From NCBI GenBank assembly GCA_964511625.1, contig CAZEJG010000010.1:62001-126000 (forward strand): 64,000 nucleotides of DNA, given 5' to 3'. Under the pieces are notes generated by a model, which saw only the letters and a list, made by a program, of their open reading frames with translations, ran no database searches and was not told the DNA's origin. A program made the position numbers and the translations under genes. The stretch comes from Pseudohoeflea sp964511625 (GTDB lineage Bacteria > Pseudomonadota > Alphaproteobacteria > Rhizobiales > Rhizobiaceae). Positions 32,558 through 39,980 of this stretch are shown here, one piece after another; position 1 is the stretch's first letter; every line of letters starts with the position of its first letter.

Positions 32558-33766
32558 ATGAATGACAGCCTGAAGGTCTGGGCGGTAATTGTTGCGGCGG
32601 GCCGCGGGCATCGCATCGGCGCGGATTCGAAGGCGCCAAAACAGTACCGGCACGTGGGCGGCATGACGATCATCGCCCGCGCCATGCGGCCGTTTCTCGA
32701 GCATCCAGAAATTGCCGGCGTGGTCGTCGTCATCCATGCGGATGACGAGGAACTGTTTGATTCGGCCACCCGCGAACTGAGCGGCCTCGTTCCAGTCCGG
32801 ATCGTCCACGGCGGCATGACGCGACAGGATTCGTCCCGCATCGGGCTCGAGTGTATCGAGGATCGCAAGGCCGACTGCGTTCTCATCCACGACGCCGCCC
32901 GACCTTTCGTCGATCGCGCGACCATCGACGGCGTTCTCGATGCCCTGAGGCATGGTGCCCTCGCCGCCCTGCCCGCCATTCCGATTTCCGATACGCTGAA
33001 GCGTGCCGACGCCAACGTCACCATCACCGGCACGGTGTCCCGCGACGGTCTCTACGCAGCCCAGACGCCGCAGGGATTTTCCTACCGCGAAATTCTGGAT
33101 GCCCATCGCGCCGCCACCCGCGAAACGCGGGGCGGTTTCACCGACGACTGCGCCGTGATGGAATGGGCCGGGCATCCAGTCAAGCTCACCCGTGGCTCGC
33201 GCATGAACACCAAGATCACCACGCTCGAGGATCTGCACATGGCCGAAAGCCTGATTGTCGCCCGTCACCTGCCCGACATCCGCACCGGCAACGGCTACGA
33301 CGTGCACCGACTCGTCGAGGGAGATGGCGTGACGCTGTGCGGCGTGCTTATCCCGCACGACAAGCGCCTCGACGGCCATTCCGATGCCGACGTGGCGCTG
33401 CACGCCCTCACCGACGCGCTGCTCGCCACCTGTGGCGCCGGCGACATCGGCGATCATTTCCCACCTTCCGACCCTCAGTGGAAGGGGGCCGCCTCCTCCG
33501 TCTTCCTCAAGCGCGCCGTCGAGATCGTCACCGAGAAGGGCGGCCGCGTTCTCAACGCCGACGTCTCGCTGATCGCCGAAGCGCCGCGCGTCGGCCCGCA
33601 CCGGCAAGCCATGCGCGAAAATCTGGCCCGGATGATCGGCATTTCGGTCGACCGCTGCTCGGTGAAAGCGACCACCAACGAAAAACTCGGTTTCGTCGGT
33701 CGCGATGAAGGCATTGCCGCCATCGCCACCGCGAGCGTCTATTACGGTGACCTCGATGACGCCTGA
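32558..33766 (+). CDS. ispDF: Bifunctional IspD/IspF of the MEP isoprenoid pathway
   Basis: This 402-residue fusion has an N-terminal IspD cytidylyltransferase (VIVAAGRGHRIGAD, residues ~10-23; VLIHDAARPFVD; TPQGFSY) that makes CDP-methylerythritol. A C-terminal IspF domain from about residue 245 (RTGNGYDVHRL; GHSDADVALHALTDALL; AGDIGDHFPPSDP) forms the 2,4-cyclodiphosphate. The Asp/His zinc ligands DxH of IspF are present. The fusion is standard in Hyphomicrobiales. It diverges from dusB and overlaps pncC by 11 bp. Confidence 0.96.
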   Translation: MNDSLKVWAVIVAAGRGHRIGADSKAPKQYRHVGGMTIIARAMRPFLEHPEIAGVVVVIHADDEELFDSATRELSGLVPVRIVHGGMTRQDSSRIGLECIEDRKADCVLIHDAARPFVDRATIDGVLDALRHGALAALPAIPISDTLKRADANVTITGTVSRDGLYAAQTPQGFSYREILDAHRAATRETRGGFTDDCAVMEWAGHPVKLTRGSRMNTKITTLEDLHMAESLIVARHLPDIRTGNGYDVHRLVEGDGVTLCGVLIPHDKRLDGHSDADVALHALTDALLATCGAGDIGDHFPPSDPQWKGAASSVFLKRAVEIVTEKGGRVLNADVSLIAEAPRVGPHRQAMRENLARMIGISVDRCSVKATTNEKLGFVGRDEGIAAIATASVYYGDLDDA

Positions 33767-34292
33767 GACCGACAGCGCCGCCATTCTCGACGACTGCCGG
33801 GAACTGGCAGAACAGATCGTTTCCCGTTTCGGTGCGGCCGGAGCGATGATCGCCACCGCCGAATCCTGCACCGGCGGACTGATTGCCGGCATGATCACCG
33901 AGATCGCTGGATCCTCCGCTGCCTTCGACCGCGGCTTCGTCACCTACTCCAACCAAGCCAAGCAGGACATGCTCGGCGTCAAGGCAACCACGCTCGAGGC
34001 GCACGGCGCGGTGTCGCCTGAAACCGCGCGCGAGATGGCGGCGGGTGCCCTCGCCCGCTCACAGGCGCGCTACGCCGTCTCAGTCACAGGCATCGCCGGT
34101 CCCGGCGGCGGCACGGCGGAAAAGCCCGTGGGCCTCGTTTACATGGGATTTGCCGCCAAGGATGGCGACGTGGAAGCAGTAGAGCTTAGCTGGGGCGAGG
34201 AATGGACGCGCGACCTCATCCGCGCCGCGACCGTGCATGCGGCCCTCGAAGCGCTGCTCGAACGCTTCGATGAAGACGCCGACCAGTCCTAG
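33756..34292 (+). CDS. pncC: CinA-C family nicotinamide-nucleotide amidohydrolase
   Basis: This 178-residue single-domain CinA C-terminal protein would deamidate NMN to NaMN in NAD recycling. The family motif TAESCTGGLIAGMITEIAGSS (about residues 32-52) supplies the catalytic Ser. Also present are FDRGFVTYSNQAK, GAVSPETAREMA and SVTGIAGPGGGT. There is no N-terminal MoCF domain, so this is the short form. ATG 33756 lies within the end of ispDF, so translation is coupled. Confidence 0.9.
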   Translation: MTPETDSAAILDDCRELAEQIVSRFGAAGAMIATAESCTGGLIAGMITEIAGSSAAFDRGFVTYSNQAKQDMLGVKATTLEAHGAVSPETAREMAAGALARSQARYAVSVTGIAGPGGGTAEKPVGLVYMGFAAKDGDVEAVELSWGEEWTRDLIRAATVHAALEALLERFDEDADQS

Positions 34293-34298
34293 ACGAGC

Positions 34299-34772
34299 CT
34301 AGCTCCCCGCCTGGCTCTGAGCTCCGGAATGGCCGTAGATCGCGTCTGCCCGTTTCTCGAAGGCTTCCGCAAACATCCGGAAGGCACGATCGAACATCGA
34401 TCCCATCAGTCCGCCGAGCAGGCGGTTGCGGAATTCGTAGTCGATGAAGAAATGCACGCTAGACCCCTGGCTCTCCTCGCGGAAGGTCCAGCGATTGTCC
34501 AGATAGCGGAACGGCCCGTCGATATATTTCACCTCGATGACCATGTCGTCCGGGTTCAGGAGAACCTGGCTGGTGAAGGTCTCGCGGATCGCCTTGTAGC
34601 CGACCGTCATGTCGGCAATCAGAAGCGTGCGCCCGTCGCGCTCGCGGCGAGAGCGCACCGTCAGCGCCTCGCACAACGGCAGGAATTCGGGATACTTCTC
34701 GACGTCGGCGACCAGATCGAACATCTGTCGCGGCGTATGGGCGACGTGCCGTGTCGTCTCGAACCGCGCCAC
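34299..34772 (-). CDS. RatA/COQ10-family SRPBCC protein, probable ubiquinone-binding
   Basis: This 157-residue START/SRPBCC-fold protein shows the pattern VAHTPRQMFDLVADVEKYPEFLPLC at the N-terminus and YEFRNRLLGGLMGSMFDRAFRMFAEAFEKRA at the C-terminus. This is diagnostic of the family that includes E. coli RatA and mitochondrial COQ10. In bacteria with ubiquinone a role in quinone binding or respiration is more likely than a toxin role; no antitoxin partner is adjacent. It lies 5 bp downstream of lipA on the same strand and is convergent with pncC. Confidence 0.88.
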   Translation of the reverse strand: MARFETTRHVAHTPRQMFDLVADVEKYPEFLPLCEALTVRSRRERDGRTLLIADMTVGYKAIRETFTSQVLLNPDDMVIEVKYIDGPFRYLDNRWTFREESQGSSVHFFIDYEFRNRLLGGLMGSMFDRAFRMFAEAFEKRADAIYGHSGAQSQAGS

Positions 34773-34777
34773 GAGGA

Positions 34778-35749
34778 TTAACCGGCGGCCTGGGCCAGCT
34801 TGGCGTCGCGGGCGGCGCGCAGCCGGGCGAAATCGTCGCCGGCATGGTGCGAGGAGCGCGTCAGCGGGCTCGCCGACACCATCAGGAAACCCTTCGAATA
34901 AGCGGTCGTCTCGTAGCTCTTGAACTGGTCGGGTGTGACGAAATCCATCACCTCGTGGTGTTTGCGCGTCGGCTGCAGGTACTGGCCGATGGTCAGGAAG
35001 TCGACGTCGGCCACCCGCAGGTCGTCCATCAGCTGGAGCACTTCGTTGCGGGTCTCGCCGAGGCCCACCATGATGCCCGATTTGGTGAACATCGTCGGAT
35101 CAAGTTCCTTGACCCGCTGCAAGAGACGGATCGAATGGAAGTAGCGCGCGCCCGGGCGCACCGTCAGATATTTCGACGGCACCGTCTCGAGATTGTGGTT
35201 GAACACGTCGGGCTTGGCCGCGACCACGGCTTCGAGCGCACCGGGCTTGCGCAGGAAGTCGGGCGTCAGGATCTCGATGGTGGTCAAAGGGGTAGCGGCC
35301 CGGATCGCCCGGATCACCTCGACGAAATGCTGCGCACCGCCATCGGCGAGATCGTCACGATCCACCGAGGTGATGACGACATGATTGAGCCCCATCTCGG
35401 CCACCGCGCGCGCGACGTTGGCGGGCTCTTCCGGATCGAGCGCGTTGGGCCGACCGGTGATCACGTTGCAGAAGGCGCAGGCGCGGGTGCAGATCTCGCC
35501 CATGATCATGAAGGTCGCGTGCTTCTTGTCCCAGCACTCCCCGATGTTCGGGCAGCCGGCTTCCTCGCATACCGTGACGAGCTTGTTGTCCTTCACGATC
35601 TTGCGGGTGTCGAGATAGCCCTTGGAGGTCGGCGCCTTCACCCGGATCCATTCCGGCTTGCGCTTGATCTCCGTATCGGGACGGTGCGCCTTCTCGGGAT
35701 GGCGGACTCGCTTCGGCGTTTCCTTGGTGGTGTCGAGGATGGTGACCAT
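34778..35749 (-). CDS. lipA: Lipoyl synthase LipA
   Basis: This 323-residue radical-SAM enzyme inserts two sulphurs into octanoyl groups of pyruvate and 2-oxoglutarate dehydrogenases. The auxiliary cluster motif CEEAGCPNIGEC (about residues 60-71) and the radical-SAM motif CTRACAFCNV (about 86-95) are present. A C-terminal YLQPTRKHHEVMDFV and RSSHHAGDDF (with the third-Ser type ligand region) complete the fold. Its promoter shows a dyad enclosing the -10 box. The ratA-like gene follows 5 bp downstream; the lpd and pdh genes lie upstream. Confidence 0.97.
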   Translation of the reverse strand: MVTILDTTKETPKRVRHPEKAHRPDTEIKRKPEWIRVKAPTSKGYLDTRKIVKDNKLVTVCEEAGCPNIGECWDKKHATFMIMGEICTRACAFCNVITGRPNALDPEEPANVARAVAEMGLNHVVITSVDRDDLADGGAQHFVEVIRAIRAATPLTTIEILTPDFLRKPGALEAVVAAKPDVFNHNLETVPSKYLTVRPGARYFHSIRLLQRVKELDPTMFTKSGIMVGLGETRNEVLQLMDDLRVADVDFLTIGQYLQPTRKHHEVMDFVTPDQFKSYETTAYSKGFLMVSASPLTRSSHHAGDDFARLRAARDAKLAQAAG

Positions 35750-35775
35750 GAAACTCTGTCTTTCGTCTCGTTAGA

Positions 35776-35814
35776 CGTTTGGCCCAATATAGGCGGCCAA
35801 ACGCAAAAAGTCAG
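35776..35814 (-). promoter_or_regulatory. lipA promoter with a perfect inverted repeat around the -10 box
   Basis: On the lipA strand CTGACT (35814-35809), a 17-base spacer and TATATT (35791-35786) form a sigma-70-type promoter. The -10 sits in the 10-bp centre of the perfect 9-bp inverted repeat CGTTTGGCC/GGCCAAACG (35776-35784 and 35795-35803). A protein bound to this dyad would cover the -10. A small hairpin CGTCT-AACG-AGACG follows in the leader. Regulator unknown. Confidence 0.55.
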
Positions 35815-35836
35815 GCCGCCCTAACGGGCAGCCTGA
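35805..35836 (-). terminator. Rho-independent terminator of the GlsB/YeaQ-like gene
   Basis: On the minus strand GTCAGGC and GCCC pair with GGGC and GCCTGAC around a GTTA loop (35836-35810; one mismatch), followed by TTTTT (35809-35805). It lies 32 bp after the stop of the 84-residue membrane protein gene. The -35 box of lipA begins inside its end. Confidence 0.8.
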
Positions 35837-35868
35837 CCTTCAGTCGGATAATACCGGATTTGTTGCAG

Positions 35869-36123
35869 CTAGCGCCGCACCGCTCGCGCGATGGCGATCA
35901 GCAGACACGCACCAATGAAGCCCACGATCAGATACACGAGCAGGCCCGTGCCGGTGTAGATACCGAGCAGGCCCAGCACGAAGTTCAGAGCCGCTGCACC
36001 GATGATGCCGAGAATGATGTTCATGAAGATGCCCATGTTGCTCTTCATGAATTTTTCCGCGAGCCAGCCGGCCAGTCCGCCGACGATGATCGCTCCGAGC
36101 AAGCCTACGCCATTCAGATCCAT
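35869..36123 (-). CDS. GlsB/YeaQ/YmgE family stress-response membrane protein
   Basis: This 84-residue protein has three hydrophobic segments rich in glycine (LLGAIIVGGLAGWLAEKFM, NIILGIIGAAALNFVLGLLG, LLVYLIVGFIGACLLIAIA), the layout of the transglycosylase-associated (Transgly_assoc) family. The function is not defined, but members are typically induced in general stress. Directly upstream is an EcfG-type promoter (GGAAC-N16-CGTT at 36185-36161), and a strong terminator follows, so it forms a monocistronic stress unit placed between lpd and lipA. Confidence 0.88.
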   Translation of the reverse strand: MDLNGVGLLGAIIVGGLAGWLAEKFMKSNMGIFMNIILGIIGAAALNFVLGLLGIYTGTGLLVYLIVGFIGACLLIAIARAVRR

Positions 36124-36160
36124 GTTTATCTCCAGTTTCTCGGGTGAACCCGTCTGATTT

Positions 36161-36185
36161 AACGGTCGGATATGACATTTGTTCC
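36161..36185 (-). promoter_or_regulatory. EcfG (general stress sigma factor) promoter
   Basis: On the minus strand GGAAC (36185-36181), exactly 16 bases and CGTT (36164-36161) match the alphaproteobacterial EcfG/RpoE2 consensus at all nine positions. The CGTT end lies 37 bp upstream of the ATG of the GlsB/YeaQ-like gene, a normal leader length. This predicts PhyR-NepR-EcfG control of that gene. Confidence 0.75.
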
Positions 36186-36262
36186 ACGCCCGCCCCAGAC
36201 GGGACGGCGGTCGATCGGCGCGAAAGGCGTGGTGAAGCGATCATCGGGAAATGCCGTGTCGC

Positions 36263-37711
36263 TCACATGTTCAGGACGCGGTCATAGGCGTCGAGCACGC
36301 TTTCCTTCATCGTCTCCGAGATCGTCGGATGCGGGAAGATGGTATGGATGAGTTCCTCCTCGGTCGTCTCCAGGTTCATGGCGACGACGAAGCCCTGTAT
36401 GAGCTCGGTGACCTCAGCGCCCACCATGTGCGCGCCCAGAAGCTCGCCGGTCTTCTTGTCGAAGATCGTCTTGACCATGCCCTGGTCCTCGCCGAGCGCG
36501 ATCGCCTTGCCGTTGCCGACGAAGGGGAAGCGGCCGACACGGATGTCGCGTCCGGCTTCCTTGGCCTTCGCTTCGGTGAGGCCGACGGAGGCGACCTGCG
36601 GGTGGCAGTAGGTGCAGCCCGGGATCTTCGACTTGTCCATCGGATGGACGCCCTTCAAGCCGGCGATCTTCTCGACGCAGATGACCGCCTCGTGCTCGGC
36701 CTTGTGGGCAAGCATCGGCGGACCGGCCACGTCGCCGATGGCGTAGATGCCCTCGACACTGGTCTTGCCGTAGCCGTCGATGGCGATGAAGCCGCGATCG
36801 GTCTTCACACCAGCTTCCTCGAGCCCGATGCCCTCGATATTGGCCTGGACGCCGACGGCCGAGATCATCCGGTCGGCGGTGATCTTCTCGACCTTGCCGT
36901 CCTTCATCTCGACATGGGCAGTGATCGAATCCTTGCCCTTTTCGACCTTGATCACCTTGGCTTCGAGATGGATCTTCATGCCCTGTTTCTCGAACTGCTT
37001 CTTGGCGAGCCCCGAAATCTCGACATCCTCGACCGGCATGACCGACTTCATCACCTCGACCACGGTCACATCGACGCCCATGGTGCGGTAGAAGGAGGCG
37101 AACTCGATGCCGATGGCGCCCGAGCCCATCACCAGGATCGACTTCGGCATCTTGGCCGGCTTCATCGCCTCGAAATAGGTCCAGATCAGTTCGCCGTCGG
37201 GCTCAAGGCCCGGCAATGCGCGCGGACGGGCGCCGGTGGCGATCACGATGTGCTTGGCCTTGTAGGTGCCGGCGCCGAGCGTGCCCTTGGGCTTCGGCAC
37301 CTGCGGCTCGACCGGCTTCTTCTTGGTTTGCGAGACGACGACCTCGCCGGCCTTGGTCACCTTCGCCTCGCCCCAGATCACGTCGACCTTGTTCTTCTTC
37401 AGAAGAAAGCCGACGCCGTTGTTCATCCGGGTGGCAATCCCGCGCGAGCGCTTGACGATGGCTTCGAGATCGGGCGTCGCCTCTCCGGAAATCTTGACCC
37501 CGTAGTCGCCGGGATGCTGGGCGTAGTGCAGGATTTCGGCCGACCGCAGCAGCGCCTTGGTCGGGATGCAGCCCCAGTTCGAGCAGATGCCGGCCAGGTG
37601 CTCGCGCTCGACGACGGCCGTCTTCATGCCGAGCTGCGCGGCGCGGATGGCGGCGATGTATCCGCCCGGCCCCGACCCGATGATGATGATGTCGTAGGAA
37701 GTGTCAGCCAT
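36263..37711 (-). CDS. lpdA: Dihydrolipoyl dehydrogenase (E3)
   Basis: This 482-residue FAD flavoenzyme reoxidises the lipoyl groups of the pyruvate dehydrogenase complex. It has an N-terminal FAD motif GSGPGGYIAAIRAAQLG, the redox-active disulphide in GICSNWGCIPTK (Cys pair spaced CxxxxC), a second NAD motif VMGSGAIGIEFASF, and the C-terminal HPTISE with the catalytic His-Glu pair. It is slightly longer than typical because of the insert QTKKKPVEPQVPKPKG (about residues 130-145), seen in rhizobial PDH-type E3. It is downstream of pdhABC on the same strand, with five small genes between. Confidence 0.95.
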   Translation of the reverse strand: MADTSYDIIIIGSGPGGYIAAIRAAQLGMKTAVVEREHLAGICSNWGCIPTKALLRSAEILHYAQHPGDYGVKISGEATPDLEAIVKRSRGIATRMNNGVGFLLKKNKVDVIWGEAKVTKAGEVVVSQTKKKPVEPQVPKPKGTLGAGTYKAKHIVIATGARPRALPGLEPDGELIWTYFEAMKPAKMPKSILVMGSGAIGIEFASFYRTMGVDVTVVEVMKSVMPVEDVEISGLAKKQFEKQGMKIHLEAKVIKVEKGKDSITAHVEMKDGKVEKITADRMISAVGVQANIEGIGLEEAGVKTDRGFIAIDGYGKTSVEGIYAIGDVAGPPMLAHKAEHEAVICVEKIAGLKGVHPMDKSKIPGCTYCHPQVASVGLTEAKAKEAGRDIRVGRFPFVGNGKAIALGEDQGMVKTIFDKKTGELLGAHMVGAEVTELIQGFVVAMNLETTEEELIHTIFPHPTISETMKESVLDAYDRVLNM

Positions 37712-37743
37712 GGTCGCGTGTCCTCTCGTTCATGATCCGGTCT

Positions 37744-38313
37744 TCAGGATCCGTGCCGCTTCAGGAGCAGCCATTCTTTTGTTGCTCTCGGTGTGTCACT
37801 CTGGACGAACTCCGCGCGCTCGACGACATCGAAGCCGCGCGATCGGTAGAGACCCAGCGCGGGCGTGTTGTCGTCGGCGCAGACTATGTGGAACGGGCGG
37901 TCACCGGCGAGCGCAATCTGGTCGTCGAGCAACGACCGGGCGACGCCCTTTCCGCGAAAGACGGAATAGACGGCGAGCGCATCGAGCAGCCAGCCGCCGA
38001 CCGCTCGTTTGAAAAGCGACATCACCGGCTCGAACACCTTGTCGAACGGACCGGTGAAGTTCGTATCCTCGGGCAGGAAATAGCCGACCGACATGCCGGC
38101 GGTCCGCTCGTCATTCATGGCAACCCGCGCATTGCGCCAGTTGCAGGGCGTCGCCTGTCCGAGATAGCTCTCGACCCCGACTTCGAGCGCGGAGGCGCCC
38201 TTGCCTTCCGCCGCGGCGCGCGCCCAGGCTTCCGACGTCAGGCCGTGCCCCGCGATATCATCGAGAATCGCGAGGTCGGCGCAGTCGGCAGCGGTCGCTG
38301 GGCGGATGTGCAT
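37744..38313 (-). CDS. GNAT family N-acetyltransferase
   Basis: This 189-residue acetyltransferase has an N-terminal MHIRPATAADCADLAILDD, the acetyl-CoA pyrophosphate loop YSVFRGKGVARSLLDDQ (R-x-x-G-x-A) and the C-terminal pattern NTPALGLYRSRGFDVVERAEF. The substrate is unknown. It sits 32 bp upstream of lpd on the same strand. Many genomes of this order have a GNAT gene here; a role linked to lipoyl enzymes is not supported. Confidence 0.85.
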   Translation of the reverse strand: MHIRPATAADCADLAILDDIAGHGLTSEAWARAAAEGKGASALEVGVESYLGQATPCNWRNARVAMNDERTAGMSVGYFLPEDTNFTGPFDKVFEPVMSLFKRAVGGWLLDALAVYSVFRGKGVARSLLDDQIALAGDRPFHIVCADDNTPALGLYRSRGFDVVERAEFVQSDTPRATKEWLLLKRHGS

Positions 38314-38351
38314 GAGCCGGCTTTCCTGTTCGGCAGCCGGCTCTGATCGTG

Positions 38352-38588
38352 TCAGGCGGCCAGCATGCCGTAGATTTGATCCTTGAGCCGCATGCGCTCC
38401 TTGCGCATCTCCTCCATGTGGAGGTCGTCGGTCGGCTCGATGTTCGTCTCGGCGCGGTGGATCGCCCGGTTGACCTCGTCATAGGCATCGAACAGCTTGC
38501 CGAAATGGACGTCGGACTGCTTGAGCTGATGCATGCGTTCGGCGTGTTCGGGGAATTCCTCCGCCAGTTGGTGCGGCGTGTTGGACAT
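38352..38588 (-). CDS. YdcH family (DUF465) small coiled-coil protein
   Basis: This 78-residue protein is predicted to be almost entirely helical, with heptad-like ELAEEFPEHAERMHQLKQSD and MEEMRKERMRLKDQIYGML. This matches the DUF465/YdcH family, whose function is unknown. It lies 38 bp upstream of the GNAT gene and 100 bp downstream of the SGNH hydrolase gene. GGAG precedes the ATG. Confidence 0.85.
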   Translation of the reverse strand: MSNTPHQLAEEFPEHAERMHQLKQSDVHFGKLFDAYDEVNRAIHRAETNIEPTDDLHMEEMRKERMRLKDQIYGMLAA

Positions 38589-38688
38589 CGGTGTCTCCTC
38601 TCGTGGGTTGTTCCGATATCACCCTAGCCGCGTCGTCTCCCTTCTCCTTGACCCCGGTCAAACGGGGAAATCTTCGCGCTCCTACGCC

Positions 38689-39330
38689 TCAGATGCCGAG
38701 CATCACCGTCGCAACCGGGATCAGCGCCTTGCCGATCGCACGCGTGTTGGCGGCATCCATATGCACCCCGTCGACAGGCGTCGTCCGCGCCACCGAGCTT
38801 GCGTCGAAGAAGCCGACACCCTGCTCATCGGCGAGATCGGCATAGAGCGAGGCCAGCATCTGCGATTCCGGGATGCCGCCGGCAAACATCGCCGCGAATT
38901 CCGGATCGCCGGTCTCGCACAGCGGCGGCGGCGCAACGATGAGGATGTCGGGCCGGGTCTCGTCGACCAGACCCGGATTGTGGTTCTTCGCAATCGAGAT
39001 CAGCCGGCGCATTCCCTGCATCGCGGCGATCGCGGTGCCGGCGATATGCGGCTTCATGTCGTTGGCGCCGAGCATGATGATCACCAGATCGACCGGCGCA
39101 TGGGTGTAGAGCGCGGTCGGAAACGTGCAGGCGCCGTTGCGGTCGCAGTCCGCCAGATGCTCGTCATAGGCTGTCGTGCGTCCGCGCAGACCATCGGCGA
39201 CCACGCGCGCCTTGCCCGAAAGCCCGGCCTGCAGCACGTTGGGCCACCGGTCGTCGAAACCATGGCGTCCCCCGGTCTCGGCGTCCGAACCCCATGTCAG
39301 TGAATCGCCATATGCGAGGATGGTCTTCAT
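38689..39330 (-). CDS. SGNH/GDSL family hydrolase (arylesterase type)
   Basis: This 213-residue esterase has block I YGDSLTWGS (nucleophile Ser at about residue 10), the oxyanion block with MLGANDMK (G-x-N-D) and the C-terminal DGVHMDAANTRAIG carrying the Asp-His pair. It resembles the arylesterase/acyl-CoA thioesterase-like group. No signal peptide is visible, so it is probably cytoplasmic. ATG 39330 starts at MKTILAYGDS; codons upstream to 39702 belong to a shadow. An SGNH gene next to pdhC is a conserved feature of rhizobial genomes. Confidence 0.9.
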   Translation of the reverse strand: MKTILAYGDSLTWGSDAETGGRHGFDDRWPNVLQAGLSGKARVVADGLRGRTTAYDEHLADCDRNGACTFPTALYTHAPVDLVIIMLGANDMKPHIAGTAIAAMQGMRRLISIAKNHNPGLVDETRPDILIVAPPPLCETGDPEFAAMFAGGIPESQMLASLYADLADEQGVGFFDASSVARTTPVDGVHMDAANTRAIGKALIPVATVMLGI

Positions 39331-39338
39331 CCGTGACC

Positions 39339-39896
39339 TCACAGACTGCCGCTGGAGTTGAGGTTCTTGAGCCCGAGCGCCAAGAACAGGAACAGGATGC
39401 CGTTCGACAACAGTTCGATCCCGAGCAGGATACCGAGGATCCCCTGTGCCGAAGCCGGAAAGTCGGCCAGGATCATGATGCCGAGAAGCAGCGAGATCAG
39501 ACCCGAGACGAGCCCCCAGCCCCAGCCCTTCACCGGACGCGCCGACAGCGAGAACATCGCCTTCAGCGCGCCGGTCAGTATGAACAGCACCGCGACCACG
39601 AGGGTGAGCGACACCGCGCCTTCGAGGGGCCGTGAAATCAGCATGATGCCGAGAACGATCCCGAGCACACCGAGCCCCAGGAACCAGATGAAACCGGACC
39701 AATCGCGCACGCTGAAGGCGTGGATCAGCTGAACCACACCGAGCAGGCTAAAGAACCAGCCCGCAAGCATGACGGCGGCAATCGTCGCGGCGAACGGATC
39801 GAACAGCGCGAACACGCCGCCGAGGATCGAGATGACCGCGAGAACGGCCATCCAGACCCAGGTTCTCCCGAGGCTTTCATGTCCATGTGACGCCAT
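39339..39896 (-). CDS. HdeD family (DUF308) membrane protein
   Basis: This 185-residue membrane protein has six hydrophobic helices in three repeated pairs (WVWMAVLAVISILGGVFALF, AVMLAGWFFSLLGVVQLIHAF, GFIWFLGLGVLGIVLGIMLI and so on), the DUF308 layout of HdeD. In E. coli HdeD supports acid resistance; the role here is unknown. It lies between pdhC and the SGNH gene, 8 bp before the latter, so the two are cotranscribed. No EcfG promoter was found upstream. Confidence 0.88.
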   Translation of the reverse strand: MASHGHESLGRTWVWMAVLAVISILGGVFALFDPFAATIAAVMLAGWFFSLLGVVQLIHAFSVRDWSGFIWFLGLGVLGIVLGIMLISRPLEGAVSLTLVVAVLFILTGALKAMFSLSARPVKGWGWGLVSGLISLLLGIMILADFPASAQGILGILLGIELLSNGILFLFLALGLKNLNSSGSL

Positions 39897-39940
39897 TTTC
39901 GCCTCCTGACGGCCGACATTGCATGCAATCGATCATGTCT

Positions 39941-39968
39941 GCCGCGGCCGTTTCATCCTGGCCGCGGC
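39941..39968. repeat. GC-rich hairpin between pdhC and the hdeD-like gene
   Basis: GCCGCGGCC (39941-39949) and GGCCGCGGC (39960-39968) form a perfect 9-bp stem with a 10-nt loop, 13 bp downstream of the pdhC stop. No T-run follows on either strand, so it is not a standard terminator. It may stabilise the 3' end of the pdh mRNA or act with Rho. Confidence 0.45.
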
Positions 39969-39980
39969 GGAACTGCAGTC

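Noticed and set aside
36251..37735. A 494-codon open frame on the plus strand opposite lpd
   Set aside because: It is a mirror of the lpd gene with Asp/His/Leu-biased composition and no domain.
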